Assembly (NCBI GenBank): GCA_963747105.1
Contig: CAVVEC010000008.1
Span: 186,001 to 250,000, forward strand
Source: CAVVEC01 sp963747105
GTDB lineage: Bacteria > Acidobacteriota > Terriglobia > Terriglobales > Acidobacteriaceae
DNA length: 64,000 bases
Direction: 5' to 3'
Shown here: positions 45,799-55,370 of the stretch, one piece after another
Numbering within the stretch: the first letter of the stretch is position 1
How the letters are laid out: each line of letters begins with the position of its first letter
Program-made: the position numbers and the translations under genes
Notes under the pieces: generated by a model
Databases searched by the model: none
The model's input: only the letters and a program-made list of their open reading frames with translations
Told to the model about the DNA's origin: nothing

Positions 45799-46895
45799 CT
45801 AACTCGCGACCGCGTGCCGCCGGTAGTGGTAGTAGGCGGCGCACGCTCCCTCCGAGGAAACCATGGGCGCGCCCAGCGGATTCTCCGGCGTGCAGCGCAT
45901 CCCGAACACCGGGCAGTCCGGCGGCTTCTTCAGTCCTTGCAACACTTGTGCGCTGATGCACTCGGCGGGTTCGTCCACCGTGATTCCGCCAAGTCGAAAA
46001 CGCCGTTGGCGTCGTAGATGGCGAACTCCTCCCGCAGCCGCAAACCGCTCTGCGGAATCGCGCCGATGCCGCGCCACTTCTGGTCCGCAACCTCAAATAC
46101 CTCATCCATGACTTGCTGTGCCGGCAAGTTTCCCAGATAGCTGACGGAACGCACATACTGGTTCTCCAACTTTGCTGCGCCCGCTTCCAGTTGCTTGACC
46201 AGCATGAGGATGGCTTCCAGCAGGTCTACCGGCTCGAATCCGCCAACCACGATGGGCACGTGAAAATCCGCACCAGAGCTTCATATTCGCTACATCCCAT
46301 GACTGTGCAAACATGCCCGGGAGCGATAAAACCTTGCACCCGGTTGCTTGGCGACACCATCAACGCTCGAATCGCCGGCGGGACCAGCACGTGTGAGACT
46401 AACATCGAGAAATTCGTGAGGGCCTCACGCTTCGCCTGCCAGGCGGCCATGGCGTTAGCAGGAGCGGTGGTCTCAAAACCGATGGCCAGAAAGACCACTT
46501 TGCGGTTGGGATGCGAACGGGCAATTTTCACCGCTTCGGTCGGAGAGTAGGCAATGCGAACGTCCGCGCCTTGAGCCTTGGCGCGAAACAGATCGGAGCG
46601 CGATCCGGGCACGCGCAACATGTCTCCGTAGGAGACCAAGATCACGTCCGGCCGCGAAGCAAGTCTCGATTGCCTTGTCAATGGTTTCGAGCGGGGTTAC
46701 GCAAACCGGACATCCTGGGCCGTGCACCAGCTCGAGACCACGCGGAAGCAGTTCATCAATTCCATAGCGCATGATGGTGTGAGTCTGGCCGCCGCAGATC
46801 TCCATCAGCACCCAGGGCCGGGTCGTGCACTGGCCGATTTCAGACGCCAGGGCGCGAGCGATACGCGCGTCGCGGTACTCGTCAAGATATTTCAT
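45799..46895 (-). CDS. hypD: Hydrogenase maturation Fe-S protein HypD, frameshifted
   Basis: From ATG 46895 (MKYLDEYRDARIARALASEI). CGGQTH, HGPGCPVCVTP, the central SYGDMLRVPGS and GFETTAPANAMA, then VVGGFEPVDLL and RCTPENPLGAP contain the conserved Cys residues of HypD. Shifts are needed near 46670, 46270 and 45985. HypD is the scaffold on which the Fe(CN)2CO unit is built with HypC and HypE. It lies between hypC and hypE as usual. About 220 bases upstream, to the hypC stop, hold no obvious gene. Confidence 0.88.
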
Positions 46896-47113
46896 AGCGT
46901 CGGCTGGAGCATCACCGGCGAAGCCCCTTATGGCGCCCTTACCAGCCAGTGGGCCGGGCCTCACTGCCATGACTCTAAGACCTGATGAACCGTCTATCGG
47001 TGACGGAGATCACAAGGGGCTGTGAGCGAGGGGTTGAAGGGCAAGCAATCAGGAAAGGCCTTTGAGGGGTCAATGCGCTGAAGCCTTGGAGCGGAAGCTC
47101 CCCGGCCATATCT

Positions 47114-47383
47114 TCAGGGAGGGGTAAGTTCATGATCCGCCGGCGGCAGTTCGCCCTCGAGCGCTCCCATTTCTTGCAGGAGCTTGTAGGTGCGCTCCGC
47201 TTCGACGGCATCAACTCGGCTGATGGCGAACCCGACATGAACCATGACGTAGTCGCCCACCCCGGCTTCAGGCACGAAGTCCAGCGAGACTTGGCGCACG
47301 ATTCCGCCGAATTGCACGCGCCCCACGCGCAGGCTTCCCTGCTCTTGGGTTGCGAGGATCTTTCCCGGAATTGCCAGGCACAC
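47114..47383 (-). CDS. hypC: Hydrogenase maturation chaperone HypC
   Basis: 89 residues from a GTG at 47383, giving the invariant N-terminus (M)CLAIPGKIL, whose Cys binds iron. GDYVMVHVGFAISRVD is the family's central motif. HypC carries the iron-cyano group with HypD and escorts the hydrogenase large subunit. It is the first gene of the hypC-D-E-A-B-F run. The longer open frame upstream is not used, because HypC starts with Met-Cys. Confidence 0.92.
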   Translation of the reverse strand: MCLAIPGKILATQEQGSLRVGRVQFGGIVRQVSLDFVPEAGVGDYVMVHVGFAISRVDAVEAERTYKLLQEMGALEGELPPADHELTPP

Positions 47384-47552
47384 GGTGACTCTCCCTGCCA
47401 GCCATGACACCACGGCTGGTTACTGCGGTCTGTGATGCCCGACACACCGCGAAGTGACGCAACATCAGCAAAGAGGTCCGGCTCCCCGGGTTTGAGCCGA
47501 TCCTGGTATCGGGGCGCAACGCGAAGGCGCGACACCAGCGCAGTGACCCTGT

Positions 47553-49137
47553 TTACTGGCAACTATCAAACTTAAATGCAAGGATCCGCGTGCTCCAGTC
47601 GCCACTGGAAGCGCCGCCGTGCTTCTTGTTGTAATACATCTGGCTGTACCAGAATGTGCAGTCGTCGCTGGGATCAATGCTCATGCTGCTGTAATCTCCC
47701 CAGCGCGCCGAGTCCCCGATCTGCACGGCCGTACCTTTCCTCGCGATGGTCGGCGTTTCCATCTTACCCAGAGGGTCGCCCGCGAGGCGGCCCGTGTACC
47801 AAATGCTGGGCTTCACCGTGCTGCTGGATGCGCTCATCCCCAGGGCTATGTCGCCGGCCTTATCCATGCCCACAGCGCCCATCCACAGGCTCGTGGATTT
47901 ATCCTGGAACGTTCCCGCTTGATAAAGCGAAAAACTGCCGCCCACAGGCGTGGATCGCAATTCGTACCAGCGCATGGCGGAAACCGCGGAGGAATTCTTG
48001 CCCGGCGTCACGGCGTGCGTCAGCACCATGGACTCATGATCCCCAAAGTTGCGGTACGCCAGACGGAAGAGCAGGCGATCTCCGAGAGATTCCACTTGCT
48101 CCCCAGGAGACGGTTGGGGAAATGCAGGACCCGCCTGCGCAGGCCAGCGAAAAGGAAGGGACGGTGATGTTGTTCGGCCCGGTGAAGGTTGATTTCTTGG
48201 TGTGCGCGAAGTCCACGTGAAAATCGTATTCCGCCAACTGGTTGGTGGTGTTTCCCAGCTCCACATAATGATTCGGAGCCCCATTGGGAGGCGCGGTGGC
48301 GCCATCCAGATCCGAAGGAAGGAAGCTGAGGTTATTGTTATTCGGGGTGAAGCAGACGGCGGCCGCTTTCTTCCCCGCCAGCATCGCGGTGCGGTCGTAG
48401 GCGCACGGTTCGGCGGCCCCGCTGCCGAACGCGTTTACCGTGCCGTAGTATGCGTCCGGCCAGACGGCATATTTGGGATAGTCTGGCAGCGTTCCTCCGT
48501 AATCGAATTCGTAGCGGCTGTAACTGCCGGTCGCGTCCTCGGAAGTGGACACGGCGATGCAGAGGGCGTTGTTCCCGGAATAATTCAGGTAAGTGACCAG
48601 CCAACGCTGGGCGAGATGATCCCAGAGTACGACGGGGTCGCCGGGGCTCGTCCCCTCGCACAATCCGCCGAAGCCGTGGAAGATCGTGTTGGTGTTGGTC
48701 GGCTTCAAAATGACCTTGCCGGTGGTCTTATCGAACACTTCGTAATCGAAATTGGTGATCTCGACAAACTGAGTCGCGCCGATTGCGCCATTGGTATCGG
48801 GCACCTGCGCGTTTCCCTGGTCTTCTCGCGTGCCCTCAAGACTCAGCACCTGCTGGGTGTGAATCGCCGGAAGATAGATGTCCTGCACCGTGGTGTCTTC
48901 GCCGGGCAGTCCCACCGTCAAACCCAGATTCCGTTCCGGCTCAATCATCGCCGCACCAGAGGCTTGGCGCGTAGCGCTCTTCGCCATGTCGCGAAGCGGC
49001 AATGAAACATCGTGTCTGGTGTCATAGCTGACCTTGGGGTCGGTTTGTACCTCTTGGGAGAAAGACGGAACAATCCCCAGGGTTAGGAAAACGGACAGAA
49101 GCGCGGATGCCAGAATTGCCAAGCGCTCAGATTTCAT
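47553..49137 (-). CDS. Large secreted beta-propeller-like protein, one frameshift
   Basis: About 528 codons from ATG 49137 (MKSERLAILASALLSVFLTL signal peptide, GGAG site upstream). The N-terminal part (TQFVEITNFDYEVFDKTTGK, DPVVLWDHLAQRWLVTYLNY) resembles secreted Acidobacterial proteins with repeated blade-like strands. The second half (GDRLLFRLAYRNFGDHESMV, ...SIWYTGRLAGDPLGKME) continues in another frame after a shift near 48120. No catalytic motif is recognised. It is probably an outer-surface or exported binding protein. The final FKFDSCQ with a single Cys is noted. Confidence 0.72.
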
Positions 49138-49468
49138 GTTTTTCTCCAGACTCGTATGAAGCCGTGAATTGTGAATTGCGCCGCGAAAGCCCATCCCGGC
49201 TTGGCTTCCGCAGTGCGCGATTCCTTCGCAAATGCCAGACAATCTTACATCACCAGGCGCCGATTGCCACAAACAAATCCCTCCCATTAACGGAGGCGCT
49301 GGGTAGCGGCTCAGTTGGATAGGGAAGCGAGCTGAAGATGCGATTATTGCGTCGCAAAGAACGCTGGCTCGGGATGACAATCAAGCTGAGCCACCACCGG
49401 GCGCGGCATTTCGTTGACTGGGTAACAAACCTGGAGGATAATGACACCGCCTTCGAGGAGGTTTTGTC
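49138..49468. other. Divergent intergenic region
   Basis: About 330 bases between the secreted propeller-like protein (minus) and the first tandem paralog (plus). No gene, tRNA or strong hairpin was found. It must hold two divergent promoters. A GAGGAGG-type site precedes the ATG at 49469. Confidence 0.45.
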
Positions 49469-50221
49469 ATGCACCAGTCACAGCCGCGCAGTAGCGTCCC
49501 TCTTTCTGAACCACTGCTTCGTCGCCTGAACCTGTACGCAGTCGGCGCGACCGCTGCTGGAGTGGGTATGCTGGCTTTTGCCCAACCGGCTGAAGCCAGG
49601 ATCGTCTACACGCACGCGAACCTCCCCATTAAGGTCGACGGCGGGATGGTCGAACTGGATCTCAATCACGATGGGATCAACGATTTCCAATTCATTAATG
49701 TCTTCAGCGTACAAGACCGGCAGGGCCATTTTCCGTCGGATGCGTACTCCTTTTCCTACTTGAACGTTGGTCCCGTCCAGCCGTCGGGCCGGATTTATGC
49801 GGTGCAAAGTAACGGCAGGCTCTGTGCTGCTGCGGTGCAGAAGGGTGTCAAAGTCGGACCTCACAGCCCTTTTGAGCTGGGCGCTTCCACTTTGAACATG
49901 GCTGCCGGATCTAACGGTGGCGCGGCTTCCTGTCCCTGGCGGCCGGTAATGCACGCCTACCTCGGATTCAAGTTTGTTATCAAGGCGAAGGTCCACTTTG
50001 GCTGGGCACGCATTAAACGATTGAGCTCACAATACGGAGCTGGATTTCCCGCGGTCATCACCGGCTACGCTTACGAAACGATTTCGAACAAGCCAATCAT
50101 CGCGGGCAAGACCAAGGGGCCCGATGTCGTCACAGTTGAGCCTGCAAGCCTCGGCCACCTGGCGCGAGGGGCGTCGGCAATTCCGACTTGGCGGAAGCAA
50201 TCAGTCGGGGCTACTCGCTGA
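49469..50221 (+). CDS. Secreted tandem paralog 1 with DxNxDG motif and conserved tail
   Basis: 250 residues. The N-terminal hydrophobic span (AVGATAAGVGMLAFAQPAEA) is signal-like. ELDLNHDGINDFQF is a DxNxDGxxDF calcium-binding-type loop. Further blocks shared with the next two genes are YLGFKFVIKAKVHFGWARI, then GYAYETISNKPIIAGKTKGP and the last 20 residues (ASLGHLARGASAIPTWRKQS). The Gly-Ala-Trp-Arg ending recalls C-terminal sorting tails. Function is unknown. First of a three-gene tandem array. Confidence 0.75.
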   Translation: MHQSQPRSSVPLSEPLLRRLNLYAVGATAAGVGMLAFAQPAEARIVYTHANLPIKVDGGMVELDLNHDGINDFQFINVFSVQDRQGHFPSDAYSFSYLNVGPVQPSGRIYAVQSNGRLCAAAVQKGVKVGPHSPFELGASTLNMAAGSNGGAASCPWRPVMHAYLGFKFVIKAKVHFGWARIKRLSSQYGAGFPAVITGYAYETISNKPIIAGKTKGPDVVTVEPASLGHLARGASAIPTWRKQSVGATR

Positions 50222-50232
50222 CGGAGGATGCG

Positions 50233-50976
50233 ATGAAGCAACGTTCGGACTCTGGTAAAAGGAGCGCGCAGCAACTTTCCGAATCTCTACATCACCTGCT
50301 CAACTCGTATGCCCTGGCCGCCAGCGCTGCCGGCGTGAGCCTGCTCGCGCTGGCGCAGCCGTCGGAAGCGGAGATCGTTTATACGCCGGCTCACAAGAGC
50401 ATTACTCCGAATCACACCATCCCTCTCGATCTCAACCACGACCGAACCGCAGACTTCCGTTTCAAGGACATCCATTTCACAACCACATACGGGTCCGATC
50501 ACAGGGGAGTTCTATCGGTGGTTGGGGCGCGTCCGTCCGGCAGGATTCAGGGATATACAAGGTACAACCGGCACTATGCCTCGGCCCTCAGCGCAGGAGA
50601 ACTGATCGGGCCTAAGGGACCATTCACGGCCGGGCCTAAGCTGATGGCCAGTGTGTACAGCCATACGACTGCCCGCCGGTATTCCGCCAGCGTGTGCGAT
50701 GGCCCGTGGGCCAATGCCGTGAATCGCTACCTCGGTTTGAAGTTCCTCATTCGCGGGAAGGCGCATTTCGGATGGGCGCGGTTGAATGTCAATTGTCCGC
50801 AGACGAACGTGAATGCTGAGTTGACCGGCTACGCCTACGAGACGATCCCCAACAAACCGATCATCGCAGGCAAAACCAAGGGGAAAGATGTCATCACAGT
50901 GCAACCCGCCAGCCTCGGCCACTTGGCGCGAGGGGCATCCGCGATTCCGACGTGGAGAACCAAGGAGAGCCAATGA
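50233..50976 (+). CDS. Secreted tandem paralog 2
   Basis: 247 residues from ATG 50233, with a GGAGG site 11 bases after the previous stop. The same order of parts is present: signal-like SYALAASAAGVSLLALAQPS, LDLNHDRTADFRF (the loop's Gly is replaced by Arg), YLGLKFLIRGKAHFGWARL, AYETIPNKPIIAGKTKGK and the ASLGHLARGASAIPTWR tail. Sequence between blocks differs markedly from the neighbours, suggesting old duplication with kept ends. Its stop overlaps the next start as ATGA. Confidence 0.75.
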   Translation: MKQRSDSGKRSAQQLSESLHHLLNSYALAASAAGVSLLALAQPSEAEIVYTPAHKSITPNHTIPLDLNHDRTADFRFKDIHFTTTYGSDHRGVLSVVGARPSGRIQGYTRYNRHYASALSAGELIGPKGPFTAGPKLMASVYSHTTARRYSASVCDGPWANAVNRYLGLKFLIRGKAHFGWARLNVNCPQTNVNAELTGYAYETIPNKPIIAGKTKGKDVITVQPASLGHLARGASAIPTWRTKESQ

Positions 50977-51737
50977 AGCGTCAATCGAAAATGCTGCCTG
51001 CTTCTTTAGAACATCGGCTGAGCGGATATGCGCTGGCGGCCAGTGCGGCGGGAGTGGGGATGCTGGGCGTTCTTTCGCCAGTCGAGTTTCTGGTACCGAG
51101 CGGAGTTGCCGTAGCGAGCCTGTTTTCCCTATCAGAGTCCGCTCAGGCGAAGATTGTTTACACCCCGACCAATGTTCGGGTCACTTACTCAGGGTACGAT
51201 CTGGACCTGAACCATGACGGGGTAGTAGATTTTGGTTTGTTTGTTTCGGCGTCATGCACCACCGGGGGCTGCTTTGGGTCATGGCTGTTCATAACAGACC
51301 GACGGAGAAATCGGGTATTAGTCACTGAATCATCCTTCGCGTCGGCATTGATGCGTGGTGCTCACATCGGGCGGAAAGACAAGTTTTCTTTGCGAAACAG
51401 GGCCACGCCGATGGTGACGTGCCCGACAATCGGCTGCTCGACCAGTCACATTCGTGGACCCTGGAGAAACGTCAACAATCGTTACCTCGGTCTGAAATTT
51501 GTCATCCACAGAAAACTGCATTACGGCTGGGCGCGGTTGAACGTTTCCCTTGAGCAAGGAATTCACGGCACCCTGACTGGCTACGCCTACGAAACCATCG
51601 CCAACAAACCCATTATCGCGGGCAAGACCAAGGGCAAGGATGTCATCACTGTTAAGTCTGCCAGTCTCGGTCATCTGGCCCGTGGCGCATCCGCGCTTCC
51701 AGCCTGGCGGAAGGAATCGGCAGACGTGAGTCACTAG
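50973..51737 (+). CDS. Secreted tandem paralog 3
   Basis: 254 residues from ATG 50973, overlapping the previous stop by 4 bases (ATGA). A longer hydrophobic N-terminus (SGYALAASAAGVGMLGVLSP, then LVPSGVAVASLFSLSESAQA) precedes DLDLNHDGVVDFGLF, YLGLKFVIHRKLHYGWARL, AYETIANKPIIAGKTKGK and ASLGHLARGASALPAWRKES. Extra Cys residues in the middle (CTTGGCFG, CPTIGC) could form disulfides. The three genes form one operon and probably one surface-exposed system. Confidence 0.75.
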   Translation: MKRQSKMLPASLEHRLSGYALAASAAGVGMLGVLSPVEFLVPSGVAVASLFSLSESAQAKIVYTPTNVRVTYSGYDLDLNHDGVVDFGLFVSASCTTGGCFGSWLFITDRRRNRVLVTESSFASALMRGAHIGRKDKFSLRNRATPMVTCPTIGCSTSHIRGPWRNVNNRYLGLKFVIHRKLHYGWARLNVSLEQGIHGTLTGYAYETIANKPIIAGKTKGKDVITVKSASLGHLARGASALPAWRKESADVSH

Positions 51738-51783
51738 CAATCGCCTAGATCGCGCTTTCAGGAGATCATCAGGAGAATCCTTC

Positions 51784-53076
51784 GTGTCAATCGAAGCGCC
51801 AGTAAACCCCAGCATCACGAGCGATCCTCAGAAGACGGGCGCGATGGGCGCGTGGGTGGGTTGGATTGTGCTGGCGCTGGCGCTGGTGGGATTCCTGGGG
51901 GTCACGATCTTTCTGAACTTCCACGTGCGCACCGAACAGCAGTTTGCCTTTCTGGCGCGCTCCTTCCTGCATGGAGATTTGGCGTTCCAGGAGGTCCCTG
52001 GGAACAGTTGGGCCGACACCTCGCCTTTCAATGAGCGCTACTATTGGCCGCTGGGACCGCTTCCGGCAGTCGTCTTGATGCCGTTCGCGTTTGTGGCCGG
52101 CAAGTTCGGCACGTTTTTCTATCAGGGCTACCTGCAGCCGGTTTTAGTTCTTGCGGTTCTGGTCATCGGGTATCGCATTGCGCGGGATACAGGGTACAAG
52201 GCCGAGGATTCGGCCTACCTCGCGTTCGGCTTCGCGTTTGCGACGGCCTTCCTTGGAGTGGCGATGTGGCCATGGGGCTGGTATTTCTCCCACGTGATCA
52301 CGTGCGCGCTGCTGTTTGCGGCGATCGCCGAAACGGCCAGGAAGCGCCGCCCCTGGGTGCTGGGTGTTCTTTTCGCGCTGGTTCTGGCTACCCGCGCGAC
52401 CGCGGTGCTGGGAGCGCTCTGGTGCGTTGGGGAAATCCTGCGCGCGCGCAGCTCCTCGGAGAAGAAAATGGCCTCACTGACCGCCATTGCTGTACCGATC
52501 TTTATCGTGGCGGCCGCGTTGATGGCCTATAACTATGCCCGCTTCGGCGACGTATTCGACCAGGGATACCAGGAGCAGATGGTTTCGCCGATATCGGCGG
52601 CGGGGCGGTCCCTGGGCATGCTGAGTCTGCAACACGTTCCCGGAAACCTGTATAACCTGCTGCTGGCGGCGCCGATTCCGGTTCGACGCGATCACGAGTC
52701 GGTGGTCCTGGCATTTCCTTACCTCGTCGCCAACCCGTGGGGAATGAGTCTCTGGGTTACCTCGCCAGTGTTTCTGTATCTGCTGGGCCTGAGGTACCGC
52801 GACGGCACCAGTTGGTTGCTGCTCCTGACTACTTTTGTGATTGCCGTGCCGATCCTGTTGTACTATGGCATCGGCTTCCGTCAGTTCGGTTACCGGTACT
52901 CGTTAGACTTTCTGCCCTTCCTTTATTACTTGTTGCTGCGCAACTACCGTCAGCAGCGGGGTGACCTGACGGTGACCTTCAAGGCTGTGGTTCTGCTTTC
53001 CGCGATGCTGAACCTGTACCTCTTCCTCGGGCATTTCGTCTGGGGGGTCGGCCCCTTCGGGACAGTGCAGTCCTGA
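51784..53076 (+). CDS. Polytopic inner-membrane protein
   Basis: 430 residues from a GTG at 51784, with an aggaga site upstream. There are about ten to eleven hydrophobic segments, beginning GWIVLALALVGFLGVTIFL and ending LSAMLNLYLFLGHFVWGVG. The pattern resembles lipid-linked sugar transferases (ArnT/GT-C-like) of Acidobacteria: a first periplasmic loop after TM1 containing RTEQQFAFLARSFLHGDL, and Asp/Glu residues in loops. No definitive motif was found. It follows the tandem paralogs by 46 bases on the same strand and may be part of their operon, for example modifying them. That is inference. Confidence 0.68.
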   Translation: MSIEAPVNPSITSDPQKTGAMGAWVGWIVLALALVGFLGVTIFLNFHVRTEQQFAFLARSFLHGDLAFQEVPGNSWADTSPFNERYYWPLGPLPAVVLMPFAFVAGKFGTFFYQGYLQPVLVLAVLVIGYRIARDTGYKAEDSAYLAFGFAFATAFLGVAMWPWGWYFSHVITCALLFAAIAETARKRRPWVLGVLFALVLATRATAVLGALWCVGEILRARSSSEKKMASLTAIAVPIFIVAAALMAYNYARFGDVFDQGYQEQMVSPISAAGRSLGMLSLQHVPGNLYNLLLAAPIPVRRDHESVVLAFPYLVANPWGMSLWVTSPVFLYLLGLRYRDGTSWLLLLTTFVIAVPILLYYGIGFRQFGYRYSLDFLPFLYYLLLRNYRQQRGDLTVTFKAVVLLSAMLNLYLFLGHFVWGVGPFGTVQS

Positions 53077-53175
53077 GGAAATGTTGGGCCTCATGCCCCA
53101 GCGACGTGGGCCGAAAGTCTCTTTGATGTTCCGTGCCGGAGGGGTAGCATGGTTGGCGCTTACACAGGTGGCTGG

Positions 53176-53204
53176 CCCACCTTTACGTTCTTTGTAAAGG
53201 TGGG
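53176..53204. repeat. REP palindrome A
   Basis: cccacctttac (53176-53186) and gtaaaggtggg (53194-53204) are perfect 11-base arms around a 7-base gttcttt loop. The same palindrome recurs at 54698-54726 and inverted at 55342-55370, flanking RAYT sequences. Confidence 0.85.
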
Positions 53205-53206
53205 GA

Positions 53207-53425
53207 CTATGCTGCCGGCTTCGGGATTGTCAGCTTTATCTCGCCCCACTGATTGATTCGCACCGCGCCCTTTTCCCCGAAAGCATAACTCCGATAGCTG
53301 CTCCACGGCCACTGCCCCGGCTCTTGCACCAACCCCCGCGCCACCGGATTGCGGTGCATATAGCGCAGCTTCTCGATCCGCTTGCGCGGGGGCTGGCCCA
53401 TCCTTTCCGCCCAAATCGTTTCCAA
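53207..53425 (-). pseudogene. Truncated RAYT (REP-associated transposase) C-terminus
   Basis: Only the last 60 residues of a RAYT remain (RIEKLRYMHRNPVARGLVQE, ending TIPKPAA with a normal TAG stop). The catalytic HxH and Tyr region is absent. Its DNA is nearly identical to the end of the RAYT at 54557-55285, including the REP next to it (roughly 53167-53395 against 54687-54915). A second, diverged palindrome follows at the broken end. Confidence 0.8.
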
Positions 53426-53431
53426 GGGATG

Positions 53432-53468
53432 CCCTACCCTTATCCGCGTTCTTTGCGGATAGGGTGGG
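53432..53468. repeat. REP-like palindrome B
   Basis: cccttatccgc and gcggataggg arms around a gttcttt-type loop, flanked by ccctacc/gggtggg. The loop matches REP A but the arms differ, so it is a second REP subtype. It marks the broken end of the truncated RAYT. Confidence 0.65.
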
Positions 53469-53506
53469 TGGAGAAAAGACCGACGGACACGTAAGATGAT
53501 CTATTG

Positions 53507-53541
53507 CCCACCCTGTCACAAAAAGCGCGACAAGGGTGGGG
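53507..53541. repeat. REP-like palindrome C
   Basis: cccaccctgtc and gacaagggtggg arms around aaaaagcgc-type bases; imperfect. It belongs to the same cluster of palindromes as A and B. Confidence 0.5.
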
Positions 53542-53605
53542 CAACCCCTCTGAGAGTGATCGGAAAGGGTGGGCCAGCCCCCTTTTGATCCTTCCCGATA
53601 TGTAC

Positions 53606-53890
53606 CTACTGCGAATTTCTGCTAATCAGCCGGCGGAGGATCAGCAAAGTTTCGGAGCAAAGAACCACAACGCAGATCGCAGCAGCATAGGAAAGGTTCG
53701 CCCGGATCGCAGTAACAAGAGCGGAGATGCCAAAGGCTATTGCCATGAAAAACCAGAAGGCTGCGCCCATGCGGGCTCGCAACCCTAGATCCTGGTAACC
53801 GCTTAGCAGTAGCACCCCCGAAGCGAGCAACTGCCCCCCCACCGACTGCCAGCTAGCTCCCATACCTGCTATATACGTGGTTATTGGCAC
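53606..53890 (-). CDS. Small membrane protein
   Basis: 94 residues with two or three hydrophobic spans (VGGQLLASGVLLLSGYQ; MGAAFWFFMAIAFGISALVT; LSYAAAICVVVLCSETLLIL). No family is recognised. It lies among REP and RAYT debris, so it may be a minor resident gene or a remnant. Confidence 0.42.
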   Translation of the reverse strand: MPITTYIAGMGASWQSVGGQLLASGVLLLSGYQDLGLRARMGAAFWFFMAIAFGISALVTAIRANLSYAAAICVVVLCSETLLILRRLISRNSQ

Positions 53891-54269
53891 ATCTTCTTCC
53901 CGCGTGAGACTTGTTTACTGAGGGGCAGGCATAAAGCAGGGTGCGTCCATCAGCGTTGACCCTAGTACAACGAGGGAGCCGATACCGCCAGTGGCTGCCT
54001 CGAAAGTGGCAAGACCGGGTGAGGTCTGCTCCGGCCGATGCCCCCCATTTTTCGGCCCCCTTGAGGGCTCCATATTTCAAGGCACCTCCGATCGCCCATT
54101 CCTTCCAGCTATCACTAAGTCTCAGTATGCTGAAATACCTTATTCCTCTGTCCATAAGGGAATTGCTGTCGCACCCAAGCGAGTGTTGCCACTGCTGCTG
54201 CGCTGTCGGGACGTTAGAGCAGCCCGGTGTGAGAGGCGTGCAGCTGGTCCCGTTGTTTGCGGCATCTAT

Positions 54270-54518
54270 CTATCTGAGCCATCCTCCGACACGAACAAGG
54301 TCCCAGACCATTGCCGCACCTATGACGACCGCCCCCAACCCGAGCAACCTGTACTCCATCTTCTCCACATTCATTCGCCATGACGCGGTCTTGCCCACGT
54401 AATCTCCCCGGTTCCAGAAGTCATAAAATTTTAGGAAGCGTGCAGGCCAGAACGCCAGCAGTACTCCATTCGCGATTATGAACAGCCCGACTAGCACGCC
54501 AACTGAAAGGAGAAGCAT
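54270..54518 (-). CDS. Small membrane protein with two spans
   Basis: 82 residues from ATG 54518 (MLLLSVGVLVGLFIIANGVL), then a polar centre (DFWNRGDYVGKTASWRMNVE) and a second span (LLGLGAVVIGAAMVWDLVRV). A GAAAGGAG site precedes the start. Unrecognised. The frame is open further upstream but with poor composition. Confidence 0.52.
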   Translation of the reverse strand: MLLLSVGVLVGLFIIANGVLLAFWPARFLKFYDFWNRGDYVGKTASWRMNVEKMEYRLLGLGAVVIGAAMVWDLVRVGGWLR

Positions 54519-54556
54519 ACGCACGCCGTTTCCTCGCTTAGCTGCCACCCCAGCAT

Positions 54557-55285
54557 TTAGACCAAGTGACAGCACCCCCTGCACCGGGAACTCCGAACGT
54601 GTTTCCGCTTGCGGCCCCACTGGAGTTGGCCGAACCTCCACCACCCAGCCAAGGAGTGAAGTTGTAGCCACCAGAGACACTCCAACTCGGTGGCTGGCCC
54701 ACCTTTACGTTCTTTGTAAAGGTGGGGACTCGATGCTGCCGGCTTCGGGATTGTCAGCTTTATCTCGCCCCACTGATTGATTCGCACCGCGCCCTTTTCC
54801 CCGAAAGCATAACTCCGATAGCTGCTCCATGGCCACTGCTCCGGTTCTTGCACCAACCCCCTTGCTACGGGATTGCGGTGCATGTAGCGCAGCTTCTCGA
54901 TCCGCTTGCGCGCCGCCCATACGTTGAAATCGTAGAAGCGTCGCTGCCACACGTGCTCGGAGCCGAGCGCAAATAGCTCTTGCTGGGCAGCCTCGCAGCG
55001 CTGGCGCAGAAACTTCAAGACCCGACGCGAAAAGCCCTGTTTGATGGCCTGCATGACCCGCGACGGATCGCCTTTCTCCGGTTCGCTGATCAGCAAATGA
55101 ATGTGATCGGGCATAACCACATAACCCACCACCACGAAGCCATAACGCTGGCGGACTTGTTCGAACACGGCCAGAAACAGATCGCGCCGCTGCGGGCTTG
55201 CCAGCCAGCGTTGGCGATGGTAACAACTGCAAGTGATGAAGTGCAGCTCGTTCGTGCCGTAGTAGCGCCGCGGATGCTTGGACAC
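54557..55285 (-). CDS. REP-associated tyrosine transposase (RAYT), stop codon lost
   Basis: Starts MSKHPRRYYGTNELHFITCS. The Y1-transposase core is present: HFITCSCYHR, VVVGYVVMPDHIHLLI (the HxH metal site), a Tyr in the following helix, and RKRIEKLRYMHRNPVARGLV. The truncated copy ends ...PKPAA-stop, but here a two-base insertion (gactcgatgctg against gactatgctg) removes that TAG. The frame then runs another 58 codons through the REP and beyond. RAYTs are believed to mobilise the REP palindromes that flank them. REPs D and E bracket this gene in opposite orientation. Confidence 0.82.
   Translation of the reverse strand: MSKHPRRYYGTNELHFITCSCYHRQRWLASPQRRDLFLAVFEQVRQRYGFVVVGYVVMPDHIHLLISEPEKGDPSRVMQAIKQGFSRRVLKFLRQRCEAAQQELFALGSEHVWQRRFYDFNVWAARKRIEKLRYMHRNPVARGLVQEPEQWPWSSYRSYAFGEKGAVRINQWGEIKLTIPKPAASSPHLYKERKGGPATELECLWWLQLHSLAGWWRFGQLQWGRKRKHVRSSRCRGCCHLV
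54698..54726. repeat. REP palindrome D
   Basis: Identical in sequence to REP A: cccacctttac, gttcttt, gtaaaggtggg. It lies just inside the read-through C-terminus of the RAYT gene. Confidence 0.85.
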
Positions 55286-55341
55286 CCCGCCAGCTTATTC
55301 GCGGCACACACAGAAAAGCTGTGACATCCGACCTTGACGTC

Positions 55342-55370
55342 CCCACCTTTACACAGAACGTAAAGGTGGG
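55342..55370. repeat. REP palindrome E
   Basis: Same 11-base arms with an acagaac loop, and flanks inverted relative to A and D (gtccccac…gtgggccagcc). It lies upstream of the RAYT start, so D and E frame the gene. Confidence 0.85.

Noticed and set aside
48202..49005. Plus-strand frame of 267 codons
   Set aside because: Antisense to the secreted propeller-like protein. Composition is typical of a shadow.
53853..54155. Minus-strand frame containing WKEWAIGGALKYGALKGAEK
   Set aside because: It might be a fragment of an RHS-type protein, but there is no start, context or second half to support it.
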